Part shown: piece by piece, positions 1-7,595 of the stretch | How positions within the stretch are numbered: the first letter of the stretch is position 1 | Layout: the number at the start of each line of letters is the position of its first letter | Assembly: GCA_022710245.1 (NCBI GenBank) | Contig: JAKLHH010000076.1 | Span: 1-13,173 of the forward strand | Source of the DNA: Myxococcota bacterium | GTDB lineage: Bacteria > Myxococcota > Polyangia > GCA-2747355 > JAKLHH01 | Length of the DNA: 13,173 bases | Reading direction: 5' to 3' | The notes under the pieces: model-generated | The model's input: the letters and a program-made list of their open reading frames with translations, nothing else | Databases searched by the model: none | Told to the model about the DNA's origin: nothing | Made by a program: the position numbers and the translations under genes

Positions 1-1091
1 CGGATGACCTCCTCGTAGTGCCGGTCCCCCAGGAGCCGCTCGATCTCCGCCGGCTCCTTTCCCTTGATCTGGTCCAGCTGCTCGACGTCGTAGCTGATCA
101 GCCCGCGAGCGAACTCGGTCCCGCCGCCGTCGAGGACGCGGACCACGTCGCCGGTCTCCCACCGCCCCTCCACCCGCTCCACCCCGGAGGCCTGCAGGCT
201 GCGGTGCCCGTCGAGGAGCGCCCGCCGCGCCTCGTCGCTGACGGCCAGGGCGCCGCGCGGCTCCAGGTCCTCGGCGATCCACTGCTTGCGGCTGCGGCGC
301 AGGCGGGAGGGCAGGAGCAGGGTGCCGAGCGTCTCGTCGTCGAGGAGGTTGCTGAGCACGCCCGGCCGGATGCCGGAGGCGAGCAGCGTCGGCACGCCGT
401 CCGCCGACGCCAGCTTGGCGGCGCGGAGCTTGGAGATGAGCGAGCGCTGGGCGCGCTGGCGGGCCGCTCCGTCCTCGGCGCGGGCGAGGAGCGCGTCGAG
501 GTCCTCGACGCGCGGGATCACCTGCCCGCCGCGGCGGGGAGAGGCGGCGTAGATGCCCTCGGCGGAGGTCAGCAGCGCGAGCAGGTCCGCCTCCACCAGC
601 CGCGGCAGCGCGGCGGCGAGGAGGTCGTTGTCGCTCTCGCTGATCTCGTCGATGGCGACCGAGTCGTTCTCGTTGATGATCGGCACCACCCCGTAGTCGA
701 GGAGCGCCATCACCGTGTGCCGCGCGCGGAGGAAGCGCGCCGGCACCCGCAGGTCCTCGCCGGTGAGCAGGACCTGCGCCGTGGGGATGCGGTGGGCGGC
801 CAGCGCGTCGGAGTAGGTCTGCGCGAGCGCGATCTGGCCGACGGCGGCGGCCGCCTGCAGGAGCGGCATCTGGTGTGGGCGCCGCTTGAGGTCGAGGCGG
901 GACATGCCGAGCCCGATCGCGCCGGAGGTGACGATCACCACCTCGGTGCCGCCCTCGCGGAGTGCCGCCACGTCGGCGGCGAGCGAGCGAATGCGCGCGA
1001 CGGGCAGGTCGGCCAGCACCGAGGCGCCGATCTTCACCACCGCGCGGCGGACGTTGCCGAGGAGCTGTCTGCGGGTGCTCATGGTCTTCAT
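1..1091 (-). CDS. proB: Glutamate 5-kinase with PUA domain (3' end cut by window edge)
   Basis: ProB phosphorylates L-glutamate to glutamyl 5-phosphate, the first step of proline synthesis in the cytoplasm. The 363 complete codons seen carry an amino acid kinase domain followed by a PUA domain. The kinase part has VVKIGASVL (residues 18-26), VTSGAIGLG (54-62), the substrate motif NENDSVAIDEI (140-150) and SDND (153-156). The PUA part runs from about residue 268 to 355. E. coli ProB has 367 residues, so only a few codons are missing at the left edge. Odd points: the phosphate-binding GTGGMxTK loop of known enzymes reads RAQRSLISK (213-221), keeping only the Lys; the usual LLTD reads LLTS (173-176); GDND reads SDND. 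Start choice is between ATG 1091 and ATG 1082. A GGAG lies ten bases before the first, so I took that. It lies 41 bp after the gene at 1133-2128 and is probably in the same operon. The family is certain; full activity is less so. Confidence 0.93.
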   Translation of the reverse strand, partial: MKTMSTRRQLLGNVRRAVVKIGASVLADLPVARIRSLAADVAALREGGTEVVIVTSGAIGLGMSRLDLKRRPHQMPLLQAAAAVGQIALAQTYSDALAAHRIPTAQVLLTGEDLRVPARFLRARHTVMALLDYGVVPIINENDSVAIDEISESDNDLLAAALPRLVEADLLALLTSAEGIYAASPRRGGQVIPRVEDLDALLARAEDGAARQRAQRSLISKLRAAKLASADGVPTLLASGIRPGVLSNLLDDETLGTLLLPSRLRRSRKQWIAEDLEPRGALAVSDEARRALLDGHRSLQASGVERVEGRWETGDVVRVLDGGGTEFARGLISYDVEQLDQIKGKEPAEIERLLGDRHYEEVI

Positions 1092-1132
1092 CGGAGGTGC
1101 ACTCCAGGTCTCGCCTGCCCGCTCATCGGGCC

Positions 1133-2128
1133 TCAGCCCCCCGTGGTCTCCCCGCCGCCCTCGCCGCCGGCCCCCGTGCTGCTGCCGGCCCCCGCGCCGC
1201 CCGCTGCGCCGCCGCTGGTCTCCGCGCCGCCGCCGCTGGTCTCCGCGCCGCCGCCGCCCGTCTCCGTGCCGCTGCTGGTCGCAGTGCCGGCCGCGCCGTC
1301 GCTCGCGCCGCCGCTCGCCGCCTTGCTCTCGGCGGCCCACGCCGCGTCGAAGCTCGCGCAGAGCGCCTCGAGGACCGTCTCCTCGGCGGTGGCCAGCTCG
1401 CGCTCGACGAGGTGAGTCAGGCGGGCAAAGAAGCCCTCGAGGTCCTGCTCGACGACCTCCTCGACCGCTCGCTCACCGCTGCCTTCGCCCTCGCGACCCC
1501 CGCCGCGCCGCTCGTCTTGCTGGTCGCGGCCGCTCGGCGGGGACCCCTCGCGACCCCCGCCGCGCCGCTCGTCGCCGAGCAGGTCGCCGAGCAGCCGCCA
1601 GAGCGCCCTCGGCACCGAGGTGCCGGCGGTGACCAGCTCGCCGACGGCGCGCCGGAAGATGGCGGCGGCGAGCTGCGGCCGGGCCTCTCGCGCGGCGACG
1701 ACCAGCGCGCGATGCACCGCCTCGGCCTGCTCCACCGAGAGCTCCTCGCCGGGCCGCCGCGTGATGCAGTAGTAGTCGAAGACCGTGCCGAGGGTGAAGG
1801 TGCGCCCCATGTCGTCGAAGCGGAGGAGGACGAGGAGCGTCCGCGTGAGTCGCTTCCAGAGGAGGCGCGCGCCCAGCACCACCCCCGCGGAGAGCGCCAG
1901 GCGGCCCACCGAGGTGCGGTCGGCGCCGATCAGGATCAGCGCGGTGTGGCGGGTGAGCGAGGTGCCCCGGCGACGCGCCAGGTGGCGGAGGAGCCCGGCG
2001 CGGAGGAGGTCGATGCCGAGGTCGCCGACCAGCGGCACCGGGATCAGGCCGAGGGCACCCGAGAGGAAGGAGGCGGTGACGAGGAGCCGCCGGTTCTCCT
2101 TCAGGGCGGCGAGCGCGGGGCGGCTCAT
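1133..2128 (-). CDS. Unknown protein with hydrophobic N-terminal half and Gly/Ala/Ser-rich tail
   Basis: This 331-residue protein belongs to no family I recognise. Residues 14-50 contain a hydrophobic stretch (GALGLIPVPLVGDLGIDLL), and 62-102 a second one broken by arginines, so membrane association is possible. Residues 110-185 look folded and contain the aromatic run FDYYC. A charged linker holds two copies of DERRGGGREG (186-195 and 205-214). A helical segment follows at 220-270, then a low-complexity tail with repeated GGGAETS. The start at ATG 2128 overlaps the upstream stop as ATGA, and GAGGGGAAGG lies just before it inside the upstream gene, so translational coupling is likely. It sits between a lipoprotein gene and proB. 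Reality as a gene is well supported by the overlap and the clean frame; function is unknown. Confidence 0.8.
   Translation of the reverse strand: MSRPALAALKENRRLLVTASFLSGALGLIPVPLVGDLGIDLLRAGLLRHLARRRGTSLTRHTALILIGADRTSVGRLALSAGVVLGARLLWKRLTRTLLVLLRFDDMGRTFTLGTVFDYYCITRRPGEELSVEQAEAVHRALVVAAREARPQLAAAIFRRAVGELVTAGTSVPRALWRLLGDLLGDERRGGGREGSPPSGRDQQDERRGGGREGEGSGERAVEEVVEQDLEGFFARLTHLVERELATAEETVLEALCASFDAAWAAESKAASGGASDGAAGTATSSGTETGGGGAETSGGGAETSGGAAGGAGAGSSTGAGGEGGGETTGG
1212..1253. repeat. 21-bp tandem repeat coding AETSGGG
   Basis: Two copies at 1212 and 1233, seven codons each, in the Gly-rich C-terminal tail of the gene at 1133-2128. A diverged third copy (ACGGAGACGG on the minus strand) lies just to the right. 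Confidence 0.75.
1488..1573. repeat. 29-bp direct repeat in the gene at 1133-2128
   Basis: Identical copies at 1488-1516 and 1545-1573, offset 57 bp (19 codons), coding the doubled DERRGGGREG in the charged linker. The frame is preserved. Confidence 0.85.
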
Positions 2129-3126
2129 GGCGCCTTCCCCTCGCCCCCGCCAGCATCGGCGTCGCCCTCGCGATCGCCCTCGAGCGGGACCTCTCCGGTC
2201 AGCATCTGACGCTCGAGCTCGGTGCGCACCAGGCGCGGGCTGTCGATGGTCTCCGCCTCCGGCGGCGGGCGCACCGTCGCGACCTTGCCCAGGTCCGACA
2301 CCTTGAGGGTGAAGTGGAGCTCGCCGGTCGCGGTCGTCCCCTCGTCGACGCGGGTGGGCAGCCCCGAGTCGGGGAGCGGCCCCGCGGCGGGCGGGCTGAA
2401 GGTCCAGCGCGCCGTGAGCTCCACCGAGAGGGGCGCGCCGGTCTGGGCGTCCAGCACGGCCTTCCCCTCGATGGCGCGGGCGACCAGCGTCCGGCGCCAC
2501 TGCCGCGCCGGGGCGCGGAGCGGCGCGGGCGGCCGCGGGTCGCTGGCGAGCGAGAGCCTGACGCGCACGACCTCGCGGCCCTGGTGCTGGCCGCGGCCCT
2601 CGAGGTGCACCTCGAGGAAGCGCCGGAGCAGGGTGACATAGGCGGGCAGGAGCCCCGCCAAACGGTCAGCCATCAGCGCGGGCTCATCGGCCTCGGCCCG
2701 ACGCCGCAGGAACTTGCTGTAGCGGAGCCGAGGGTAGAGCCAGCCGCCGGTCCAGATCACCTCCTGACCATACTGGGCGCCGGTGGTCTTCAGCGCGGCG
2801 TACTGCCCCTTGCCGTCGACGCGCAGCGAGACCTCCTGCACCACCTCGCGGGCGGGCTGCGAGGGCAGCTGGGTGGTCAGGCGCGAGCTGGCGACCAGGC
2901 GGTGGGCGCCGAGCCGCGCGGCGATGAGCCGGTGCGGCATGCGGAGCGCGCGCAGCGTGGTCTTCCGGTCGCTGCCGAGGGAGGCGACGTCGAGGGCGTG
3001 CTCCACCCGCGCAGCGCCGGGCGCGGCGGGGGGGGGCCGCTCGGAGCGGCAGCCCGGGATCGCCACGAGCAGGGCGAGGCCCCAGACCCAGACAGTAATT
3101 CGGAGCGCGGCAGGGAAGGGGACCAT
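2125..3126 (-). CDS. Predicted lipoprotein of unknown function
   Basis: The 333-residue product begins with a short lipoprotein-type signal: Arg9, a hydrophobic core (TVWVWGLALLVAI) and a lipobox ending IPGC, with Cys26 as the likely lipidated residue. A Pro/Ala linker follows. The body (about 42-300) alternates strands typical of a beta-rich exported domain, including an EVIWTGGWLYPRLRYSKF segment and a GKAVLDAQTGAPLSVELTARW strand pair (221-241). This loosely recalls LolA/LppX-like lipoprotein folds, but I cannot show homology. The C-terminus is acidic and Gly-rich. No Shine-Dalgarno precedes ATG 3126 (the upstream bases are CCCTCCTG), while a TTGACA element lies 35 bases upstream, so a leaderless or near-leaderless transcript is possible. 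It is first in a probable operon with the next two genes. Confidence 0.82.
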   Translation of the reverse strand: MVPFPAALRITVWVWGLALLVAIPGCRSERPPPAAPGAARVEHALDVASLGSDRKTTLRALRMPHRLIAARLGAHRLVASSRLTTQLPSQPAREVVQEVSLRVDGKGQYAALKTTGAQYGQEVIWTGGWLYPRLRYSKFLRRRAEADEPALMADRLAGLLPAYVTLLRRFLEVHLEGRGQHQGREVVRVRLSLASDPRPPAPLRAPARQWRRTLVARAIEGKAVLDAQTGAPLSVELTARWTFSPPAAGPLPDSGLPTRVDEGTTATGELHFTLKVSDLGKVATVRPPPEAETIDSPRLVRTELERQMLTGEVPLEGDREGDADAGGGEGKAP

Positions 3127-3137
3127 CAGGAGGGTAT

Positions 3138-3166
3138 TGCCTAACCCCGGTCGCTGCCTCTGTCAA
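3138..3166 (-). promoter_or_regulatory. Candidate promoter for the lipoprotein operon
   Basis: Minus-strand TTGACA (3166-3161), 17-bp spacer, then TAGGCA (3143-3138; only TA fits the -10 well). Transcription would begin near 3131, about five bases before ATG 3126, which fits the lack of a Shine-Dalgarno there. The match at -35 is perfect and the -10 is weak. Confidence 0.35.
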
Positions 3167-3214
3167 GCACGGGTCCCCTGGCGCCCCCTGACGCTCCACG
3201 GAACCCTCGGAAGA

Positions 3215-3238
3215 GCCAGCGCTGGCGCCACCTGGCGC
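3215..3238. terminator. Overlapping palindromes after the two-PEGA kinase stop
   Basis: GCGCCACCTGGCGC (3225-3238; 6-bp arms, 2-base centre) and the perfect palindrome GCCAGCGCTGGC (3215-3226) overlap by two bases. They begin four bases past the TAG of the kinase in its transcription direction. No T-run follows, so a Rho-independent terminator is uncertain; an operator for the downstream lipoprotein promoter is the alternative. Confidence 0.35.
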
Positions 3239-3241
3239 GAC

Positions 3242-6200
3242 CTAGCGTGCCCAGTCGGGCGTCTGCAGGTTCGGCTTCTTCTTCTCCTCCGGCTTGGTGC
3301 CCTTCTTCTTGGGCGTCTTCACCGGCTTGGGCTTCTTCGCCTTGGGCAGCTTGAGCTTGACCGTCTTCGGGTGATGCTTGGGTTCGACCTTGACCTTCAC
3401 CTTGGGCTCGGGCTTGGCCTTGGGCTCGGGCCTGGCCTTGGGCTCGGGCCTGGCCTTGGGCTCGGGCTTCTCCTTGGGCTCGGGCTTCTCCTTGGGCTCG
3501 GGCTTCTCCTTGGGCTCGCCCTTCTCCTTGGGCTCGCCCTTCTCCTTCGGCTCGGCCTTGGGCGCCGCGCCGCTGTCCTTGCTCCCCTCGCCCTGCTCCT
3601 CCAGGTTGACCACGGTGCTGTAGGCGCCCGTCGTCTTGTCGAAGTCGACGGTGGCGACCGTCACCAGCACCTGCGTGAAGCCCTCCTTCAGCACCTTGAA
3701 GTTGAAGCTCTTGCTGGTGTCGAGCGCCGTCATCTCCACCGGCTTGCCCGCTCCGACGAGGAGCCAGACCATGGCGCTTGGCGGATCCGACTTGATGCTG
3801 ACCGTCGCCGGCCGCCCGCTCGCGGCGCCGCTCTCCTCGAAGGTCGGCAGCTCGTCCTTGACGCCCGAGCCGACCGGCTGCAGCGAGACGCTCAGCTCGG
3901 CCTTGCCGCCGGCGAGCTCCTTCGGCTCGATGCGGCGGTAGACGGGCTGGTAGCCGTCGCGCTCGACGCGGATCAGGTGCGCCTTGCCGGGGTCGAGGGT
4001 GCTCAGGCTCGTCGGGGTCTCCCCGACGAAGTAGAAGAAGAGCGCGCCCGCGGGCTTCGAGGTGAGCTTGATGCTCCCCTTCACCGACGGCTTGGTGAGC
4101 TCCTTGCGCGGGACGATATCTGGCTGCACCAGGTCCCCGGACTCGTCGCCCCCGCCCTTCTTGCCGAAGATCGCGGTCTTCTTGTAGAGGACGAAGCCGA
4201 CGGCGGCGAGGACCACGATCAGCACCACCGCCCAGCCGAGCACGGTGGGCTTGATGGTGCGCGGCACCTCGTCGAGCGTCCTCTCCGAGCCCGACGGTCC
4301 GCCGGTGGGCGCCGGGGTCTGCACGGGGAGCAGCCCGGGATCTGTCGGCGCGGCGAGCGGGTGGGCCTGCTCGTCGTCGAGCCCCTCGACGAAGAGCTTC
4401 ATCGTCGCCGAGACGATGCCGGAGATCTTGCGCTGCCGCCGGATCAGGTCCGTGTTCGAGATCTCCTGGCGGCCGGCGGGCCCTGCCTGAGATGCGCCCT
4501 GCTGGCGGCCCGTCTCGGCGCGCCTGGGTGCCTGCTGCGAGCTCACACCCGGACCAGTCGCCACGCGGCGCGGCTCCTGCGGGCCGGTGCGGAGCACCGG
4601 CGGCTCCGCGGCCCCGAGCTCCGGCGCTGGCGCGACGAGCTCGCTATGGAGCTCGCCGCTCCCCTGCGCGAGCAGGCCGAGCAGCCCCGAGTCCCCCCTC
4701 GTCTGTACCTGGGGCTCGGTGGGCGCGAGCTCGATCTCGGCAGCCGGGGCAGGCCGCGGCTCGGGGCGCGCGGCGGCAGCCGGGGCAGGCCGCGGCTCGG
4801 GGCGCGCGGCGGCGGACGAGGTGGGTCGTGGCTCGGGGCGCGCGGCGGGCGGCGCGGCGGGCGGCGCGGCGCCGGCGGCGGTGGGTCGCGGCTCGGGACG
4901 GACGGCGGGCAGACGGGCCGCGGACCGCGCCTCGGCGCCCGGCTTCGGCGCGGCCGCCCCGCCCTTGCGGCGCGGGGCCGAGGGGAGCTCCTCGGCGAAC
5001 GCGTCCGCGAGCGCCGCGAGCTCCTCGCCGCTCGGGAACTCCTCGGGGGGCGGCTCGGCGCCCTCGGGGAAGGCCGGCACCACCACCTCGCGCGCGGGCT
5101 GCGCGACCTTGGGCGGGAAGCGCAGCTCGGGGACCTCGGGCTTCTGCGGCGGGCGCCCGCCCTTGAAGATGTTGGTCCGCTCCTCGTCCTCGAAGCCGCG
5201 CGGCCGCTCGGCCCCCTCGAGCGAGGGGAGCGCGAGGGTGGCGCTGATGGGGACGCCGGCGCCGGCGCCGACGTCGACGGGGCGCCGAGGGGCCTCGGCC
5301 CGACCGCGGCCGCCGAGCTCGGGGCGCACCGCGAAGGACTGCGAGTCCTCGTCGGGGCTCGTGGCGCGCCCGCGCCCCTCCCGCAGGGTGACGTTCTCCC
5401 GGCTGAAGTCTTCTGGTGTCTTGCTCACGATGACCTCGGCCGCGTGCTCCACGACCGGCTCCCGGTCGGCGAAGAGCTCGCGCATGTAACGGCTCAGCGT
5501 GCTCGCTGTCGCCCCCTTGCCAGCGGTGAAGAGAAACCGCGAGAGCGCCAGCTGCAGCTCGTTCGCGTCGGAGAAGCGATCCCCGGGCTCCTTGGCGAGC
5601 GCCTTGAAGACGATCGGGTCGACGGCCGCCGGCACCCGCGAGCTGAGCGAGGAGGGGGCCGGCACCTTCGCCGCCTTCACGCGCTCGATCGCCTCGTACT
5701 CGGAGTCTCCGGTGAAGAGGCGCCGGCCGGTCAGCATCTCGTGGAGCAGGATGCCGACGCTGAAGATGTCGGTGCGGTGGTCGAGGGGCAGGCCGCGCAC
5801 CTGCTCCGGGGACATGTAGCCGAAGGTCCCCTTGACCACGCCCGCCTCCGTGCTGCCGAGCTTGCGGGCGGCCTTGGCGATGCCGAAGTCGGCGATCTTC
5901 ACCTCGCCGTCCATGGAGATGAGGATGTTGGGCGGGCTGATGTCGCGGTGCACGACCTTGAGCGGCTGGCCCTCGTCGTCGGTCCGGCGGTGAGCGTAGT
6001 CGAGCCCCTTGCAGATCTCGATGGTGATGAAGGCCGCGTGCTCGGGGGAGAGCGGCAGCATGCGCGCGCGCGCCGTCTCCAGGATGTCCGCGAGGTCCTT
6101 GCCGGGCACGTACTCCATGGCGATGAAGTAGATCTCGTCGATGCGCCCGAGCTCGTAGACGGGGACGATATTGCCGTGCGTGAGGCTGACGGAGATCTTC

Positions 6201-6385
6201 GCCTCGTCGATGAACATCTTCACGAACTCGGGGTTCTTCGAGTACTTCGGCAGGATCTGCTTGACCACCATCGGCTTCTCGAAGCCGCTCACGCCGTAGA
6301 GCGTGGCCTTGAACAGCTCGGCCATACCCCCGACCGCGATACGCTCGGTCAGGTAGTACTTGCCAAACTGGGTCGGCCTAAACAT
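3242..6385 (-). CDS. Transmembrane Ser/Thr protein kinase with two PEGA domains and Lys/Pro/Glu tail
   Basis: A Hanks-type kinase of 1047 residues. The kinase domain is at about 8-285: glycine loop AVGGMAE (17-23), ATP-binding Lys42, Glu61, HRDISPPN (146-153), DFG (167-169), KGTFGYMSPE (185-194), Asp206 and Arg270. All essential residues are present, although the Lys usual two places after the catalytic Asp148 is Ser150. A long disordered linker (about 325-640) contains repeated ARPEPRP, then a predicted helix (641-670). One membrane helix (714-734) is followed by two PEGA-like domains (about 768-836 and 859-927) and a highly basic tail with EPKEKP-type repeats (943-1000). The expected topology is kinase in the cytoplasm, PEGA and tail outside. 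Substrate and signal are unknown. ATG 6385 lacks a Shine-Dalgarno; GXGXXG spacing to the N-terminus fits the family. It is divergent from the prepilin peptidase gene. Confidence 0.95.
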   Translation of the reverse strand: MFRPTQFGKYYLTERIAVGGMAELFKATLYGVSGFEKPMVVKQILPKYSKNPEFVKMFIDEAKISVSLTHGNIVPVYELGRIDEIYFIAMEYVPGKDLADILETARARMLPLSPEHAAFITIEICKGLDYAHRRTDDEGQPLKVVHRDISPPNILISMDGEVKIADFGIAKAARKLGSTEAGVVKGTFGYMSPEQVRGLPLDHRTDIFSVGILLHEMLTGRRLFTGDSEYEAIERVKAAKVPAPSSLSSRVPAAVDPIVFKALAKEPGDRFSDANELQLALSRFLFTAGKGATASTLSRYMRELFADREPVVEHAAEVIVSKTPEDFSRENVTLREGRGRATSPDEDSQSFAVRPELGGRGRAEAPRRPVDVGAGAGVPISATLALPSLEGAERPRGFEDEERTNIFKGGRPPQKPEVPELRFPPKVAQPAREVVVPAFPEGAEPPPEEFPSGEELAALADAFAEELPSAPRRKGGAAAPKPGAEARSAARLPAVRPEPRPTAAGAAPPAAPPAARPEPRPTSSAAARPEPRPAPAAAARPEPRPAPAAEIELAPTEPQVQTRGDSGLLGLLAQGSGELHSELVAPAPELGAAEPPVLRTGPQEPRRVATGPGVSSQQAPRRAETGRQQGASQAGPAGRQEISNTDLIRRQRKISGIVSATMKLFVEGLDDEQAHPLAAPTDPGLLPVQTPAPTGGPSGSERTLDEVPRTIKPTVLGWAVVLIVVLAAVGFVLYKKTAIFGKKGGGDESGDLVQPDIVPRKELTKPSVKGSIKLTSKPAGALFFYFVGETPTSLSTLDPGKAHLIRVERDGYQPVYRRIEPKELAGGKAELSVSLQPVGSGVKDELPTFEESGAASGRPATVSIKSDPPSAMVWLLVGAGKPVEMTALDTSKSFNFKVLKEGFTQVLVTVATVDFDKTTGAYSTVVNLEEQGEGSKDSGAAPKAEPKEKGEPKEKGEPKEKPEPKEKPEPKEKPEPKARPEPKARPEPKAKPEPKVKVKVEPKHHPKTVKLKLPKAKKPKPVKTPKKKGTKPEEKKKPNLQTPDWAR
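3401..3562. repeat. Nine 18-bp tandem units coding the Lys/Pro/Glu tail
   Basis: Units beginning CTTGGGCTCGGGC start at 3401 and recur every 18 bp to 3545, where the last is diverged. On the minus strand each codes six residues of the EPKEKP, EPKARP or EPKVKV type in the kinase C-terminal tail. Differences between units are clustered, as expected from stepwise duplication. Confidence 0.9.
4739..4846. repeat. Three 36-bp tandem units in the kinase linker
   Basis: Units at 4739-4774 and 4775-4810 are identical; the third at 4811-4846 shares its last 15 bases and is otherwise diverged. They code repeated ARPEPRPAPAA in the Pro-rich linker between kinase domain and membrane helix. The exact identity of the first two indicates a recent duplication. 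Confidence 0.88.
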
Positions 6386-6471
6386 TGATGGAGGGCTTCG
6401 AGGCGCGGTCTGGGTTAGTCTTGGGGCATGAGCAGCGCGCGCCGACGCTCCTCGACCCCATCGGAAGCTCG

Positions 6472-6500
6472 ATCTTTTTCGGCTCGCACGGCCTTGTCAA
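6472..6500 (-). promoter_or_regulatory. Candidate promoter for the two-PEGA kinase
   Basis: On the minus strand a perfect TTGACA (6500-6495) is followed by 17 bases and AAAGAT (6477-6472, 3 of 6 to the -10). This would give a leader of roughly 80 bases before ATG 6385. It lies in the 182-bp divergent gap shared with the prepilin peptidase gene. No similarly clear element was found for the plus strand. Confidence 0.35.
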
Positions 6501-6567
6501 GAAGCGAGGGCAGTCGCCCGCCTCGAGCCGAAGGACGCGTCGTTGCCACGCTGCCCAGGACCGGTCC

Positions 6568-7575
6568 ATGGATGATCCGACTTTTCTGAACGCAATGATA
6601 ACAGGTCCGGTCGCGCGTGTCGTGGCCGGCGTCTGGGGCGCGCTCTGGGGCAGCTTCGTCAACGTGCTGATCCTGCGGCTCCCGGCGGGTGAGTCCCTGG
6701 TGCGCCCGGGCTCCCACTGCCGGAGCTGCGGGGCCAGCGTCGCCTGGTACGACAACGTCCCCATCTTCGCCTATCTCTGGCTGCGCGGCCGCTGCCGCCG
6801 CTGCGGCGCCCGCTTCTCCCCCCGCTACGCGCTGGTCGAGCTCCTGGTGGCGCTGCTCGCGGTGGCCATGCACCAGGTCTACGTGGTCGGCGCCAGCGGA
6901 CCGCCCGAGGTGCGGGCAGCGCAGTTCGTGATCACCTCGCTCTTCGCCGCGCTCCTCGTCGCGATCGCCTTCATCGACCTCGACACGATGCTGATCCTCA
7001 ACGTGATCACCTACCCGGGCATCCCGGTGGCGATGGCCTGCTCGCTGCTGATGGGCCACCAGCACCTCTGGGACGGCGCCGTCGGTGGCGTGGCCGGCTA
7101 CCTGGTGATCCGCCTGCTCTCCGACGGCTGGCGGCTGCTCAGGGGGCACCAGGGGATGGGCTACGGCGACGCCAAGCTCCTCGCCATGATCGGGGGGCTG
7201 CTCGGCTGGCAGAGCCTGATCCCGGTGCTCTTCCTCGCCGCGCTGCAGGGGAGCGTGATCGGCGTCGGAGCCCTGCTCCTCGCGCGCCGGCGGTCGCTCG
7301 CGCCGCCGGTGGCGCCCGCCAATGACGTGCCACCCGCGCCAGCCCCCTCGGGCGAGGAGGCGCCGCCCGCGGAGGCAGCCGGGCCAGGCGATCGCGCGGC
7401 AGCCAGGCCAGGCGATCACGCGGACGGAGAGCACGGCGAGGATGAGGAGGGCGAGGAGGACGAGCCCTACCAGGGGCCGCCGCGGATCCCGTTCGGCCCG
7501 TTCCTCGGGCTCGCCGCCGTCGAGGTGATGCTGGCGAGGGATCTGCTGACGCAGCTGCTCCAGGTCTACTTCTGA
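6568..7575 (+). CDS. pilD: Type IV prepilin peptidase / N-methyltransferase (PilD/GspO family)
   Basis: This inner-membrane aspartic protease cleaves the leader of type IV prepilins or type II secretion pseudopilins and usually methylates the new N-terminus. The 335-residue product has the N-terminal cytoplasmic domain with CRSC (51-54) and CRRC (76-79), the YDNVPIFAYLWLRGRC core, the first catalytic region FIDLD (135-139) and GYGDAK (199-203), with Asp201 the second catalytic residue. Several membrane segments follow in the usual order, ending with RIPFGPFLGL. The start at ATG 6568 has AGGA seven bases upstream; an in-frame ATG at 6385 would add 61 residues that do not fit the family. Odd: residues about 242-305 form a Pro/Ala-rich then Asp/Glu-rich insert in the loop before the last membrane segment, with a small repeat PGDRAAARPGDH. 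No pilin or secretion genes are nearby, so the substrate is unknown. Confidence 0.95.
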   Translation: MDDPTFLNAMITGPVARVVAGVWGALWGSFVNVLILRLPAGESLVRPGSHCRSCGASVAWYDNVPIFAYLWLRGRCRRCGARFSPRYALVELLVALLAVAMHQVYVVGASGPPEVRAAQFVITSLFAALLVAIAFIDLDTMLILNVITYPGIPVAMACSLLMGHQHLWDGAVGGVAGYLVIRLLSDGWRLLRGHQGMGYGDAKLLAMIGGLLGWQSLIPVLFLAALQGSVIGVGALLLARRRSLAPPVAPANDVPPAPAPSGEEAPPAEAAGPGDRAAARPGDHADGEHGEDEEGEEDEPYQGPPRIPFGPFLGLAAVEVMLARDLLTQLLQVYF

Positions 7576-7579
7576 CCGG

Positions 7580-7595
7580 CTGACGGTCCTGTCAG
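7580..7595. terminator. Small dyad between convergent stops of pilD and mntP
   Basis: CTGAC-GGTCCT-GTCAG spans the 16-bp gap and the mntP stop codon. A five-base stem without a T-run could at most weakly help end transcription from either side. Confidence 0.25.

Noticed and set aside
18..1415. 465-codon plus-strand frame
   Set aside because: It is antisense to proB and the Gly-rich tail of the next gene; the minus strand holds the recognisable protein.
2783..6388. 1201-codon open frame on the plus strand opposite the two-PEGA kinase
   Set aside because: Its translation is dominated by Leu/Gly/Arg low complexity with no domain; GC-rich codon bias on the opposite strand keeps this frame open.
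6385..6567. Upstream extension of pilD to ATG 6385
   Set aside because: The 61 extra residues do not match the family and overlap the divergent kinase start; ATG 6568 has a ribosome site and gives the usual N-terminus.
7383..7423. 17-bp direct repeat in pilD as a recombination or attachment site
   Set aside because: It is in frame (24-bp offset) and simply codes the repeated PGD motif of the low-complexity insert.
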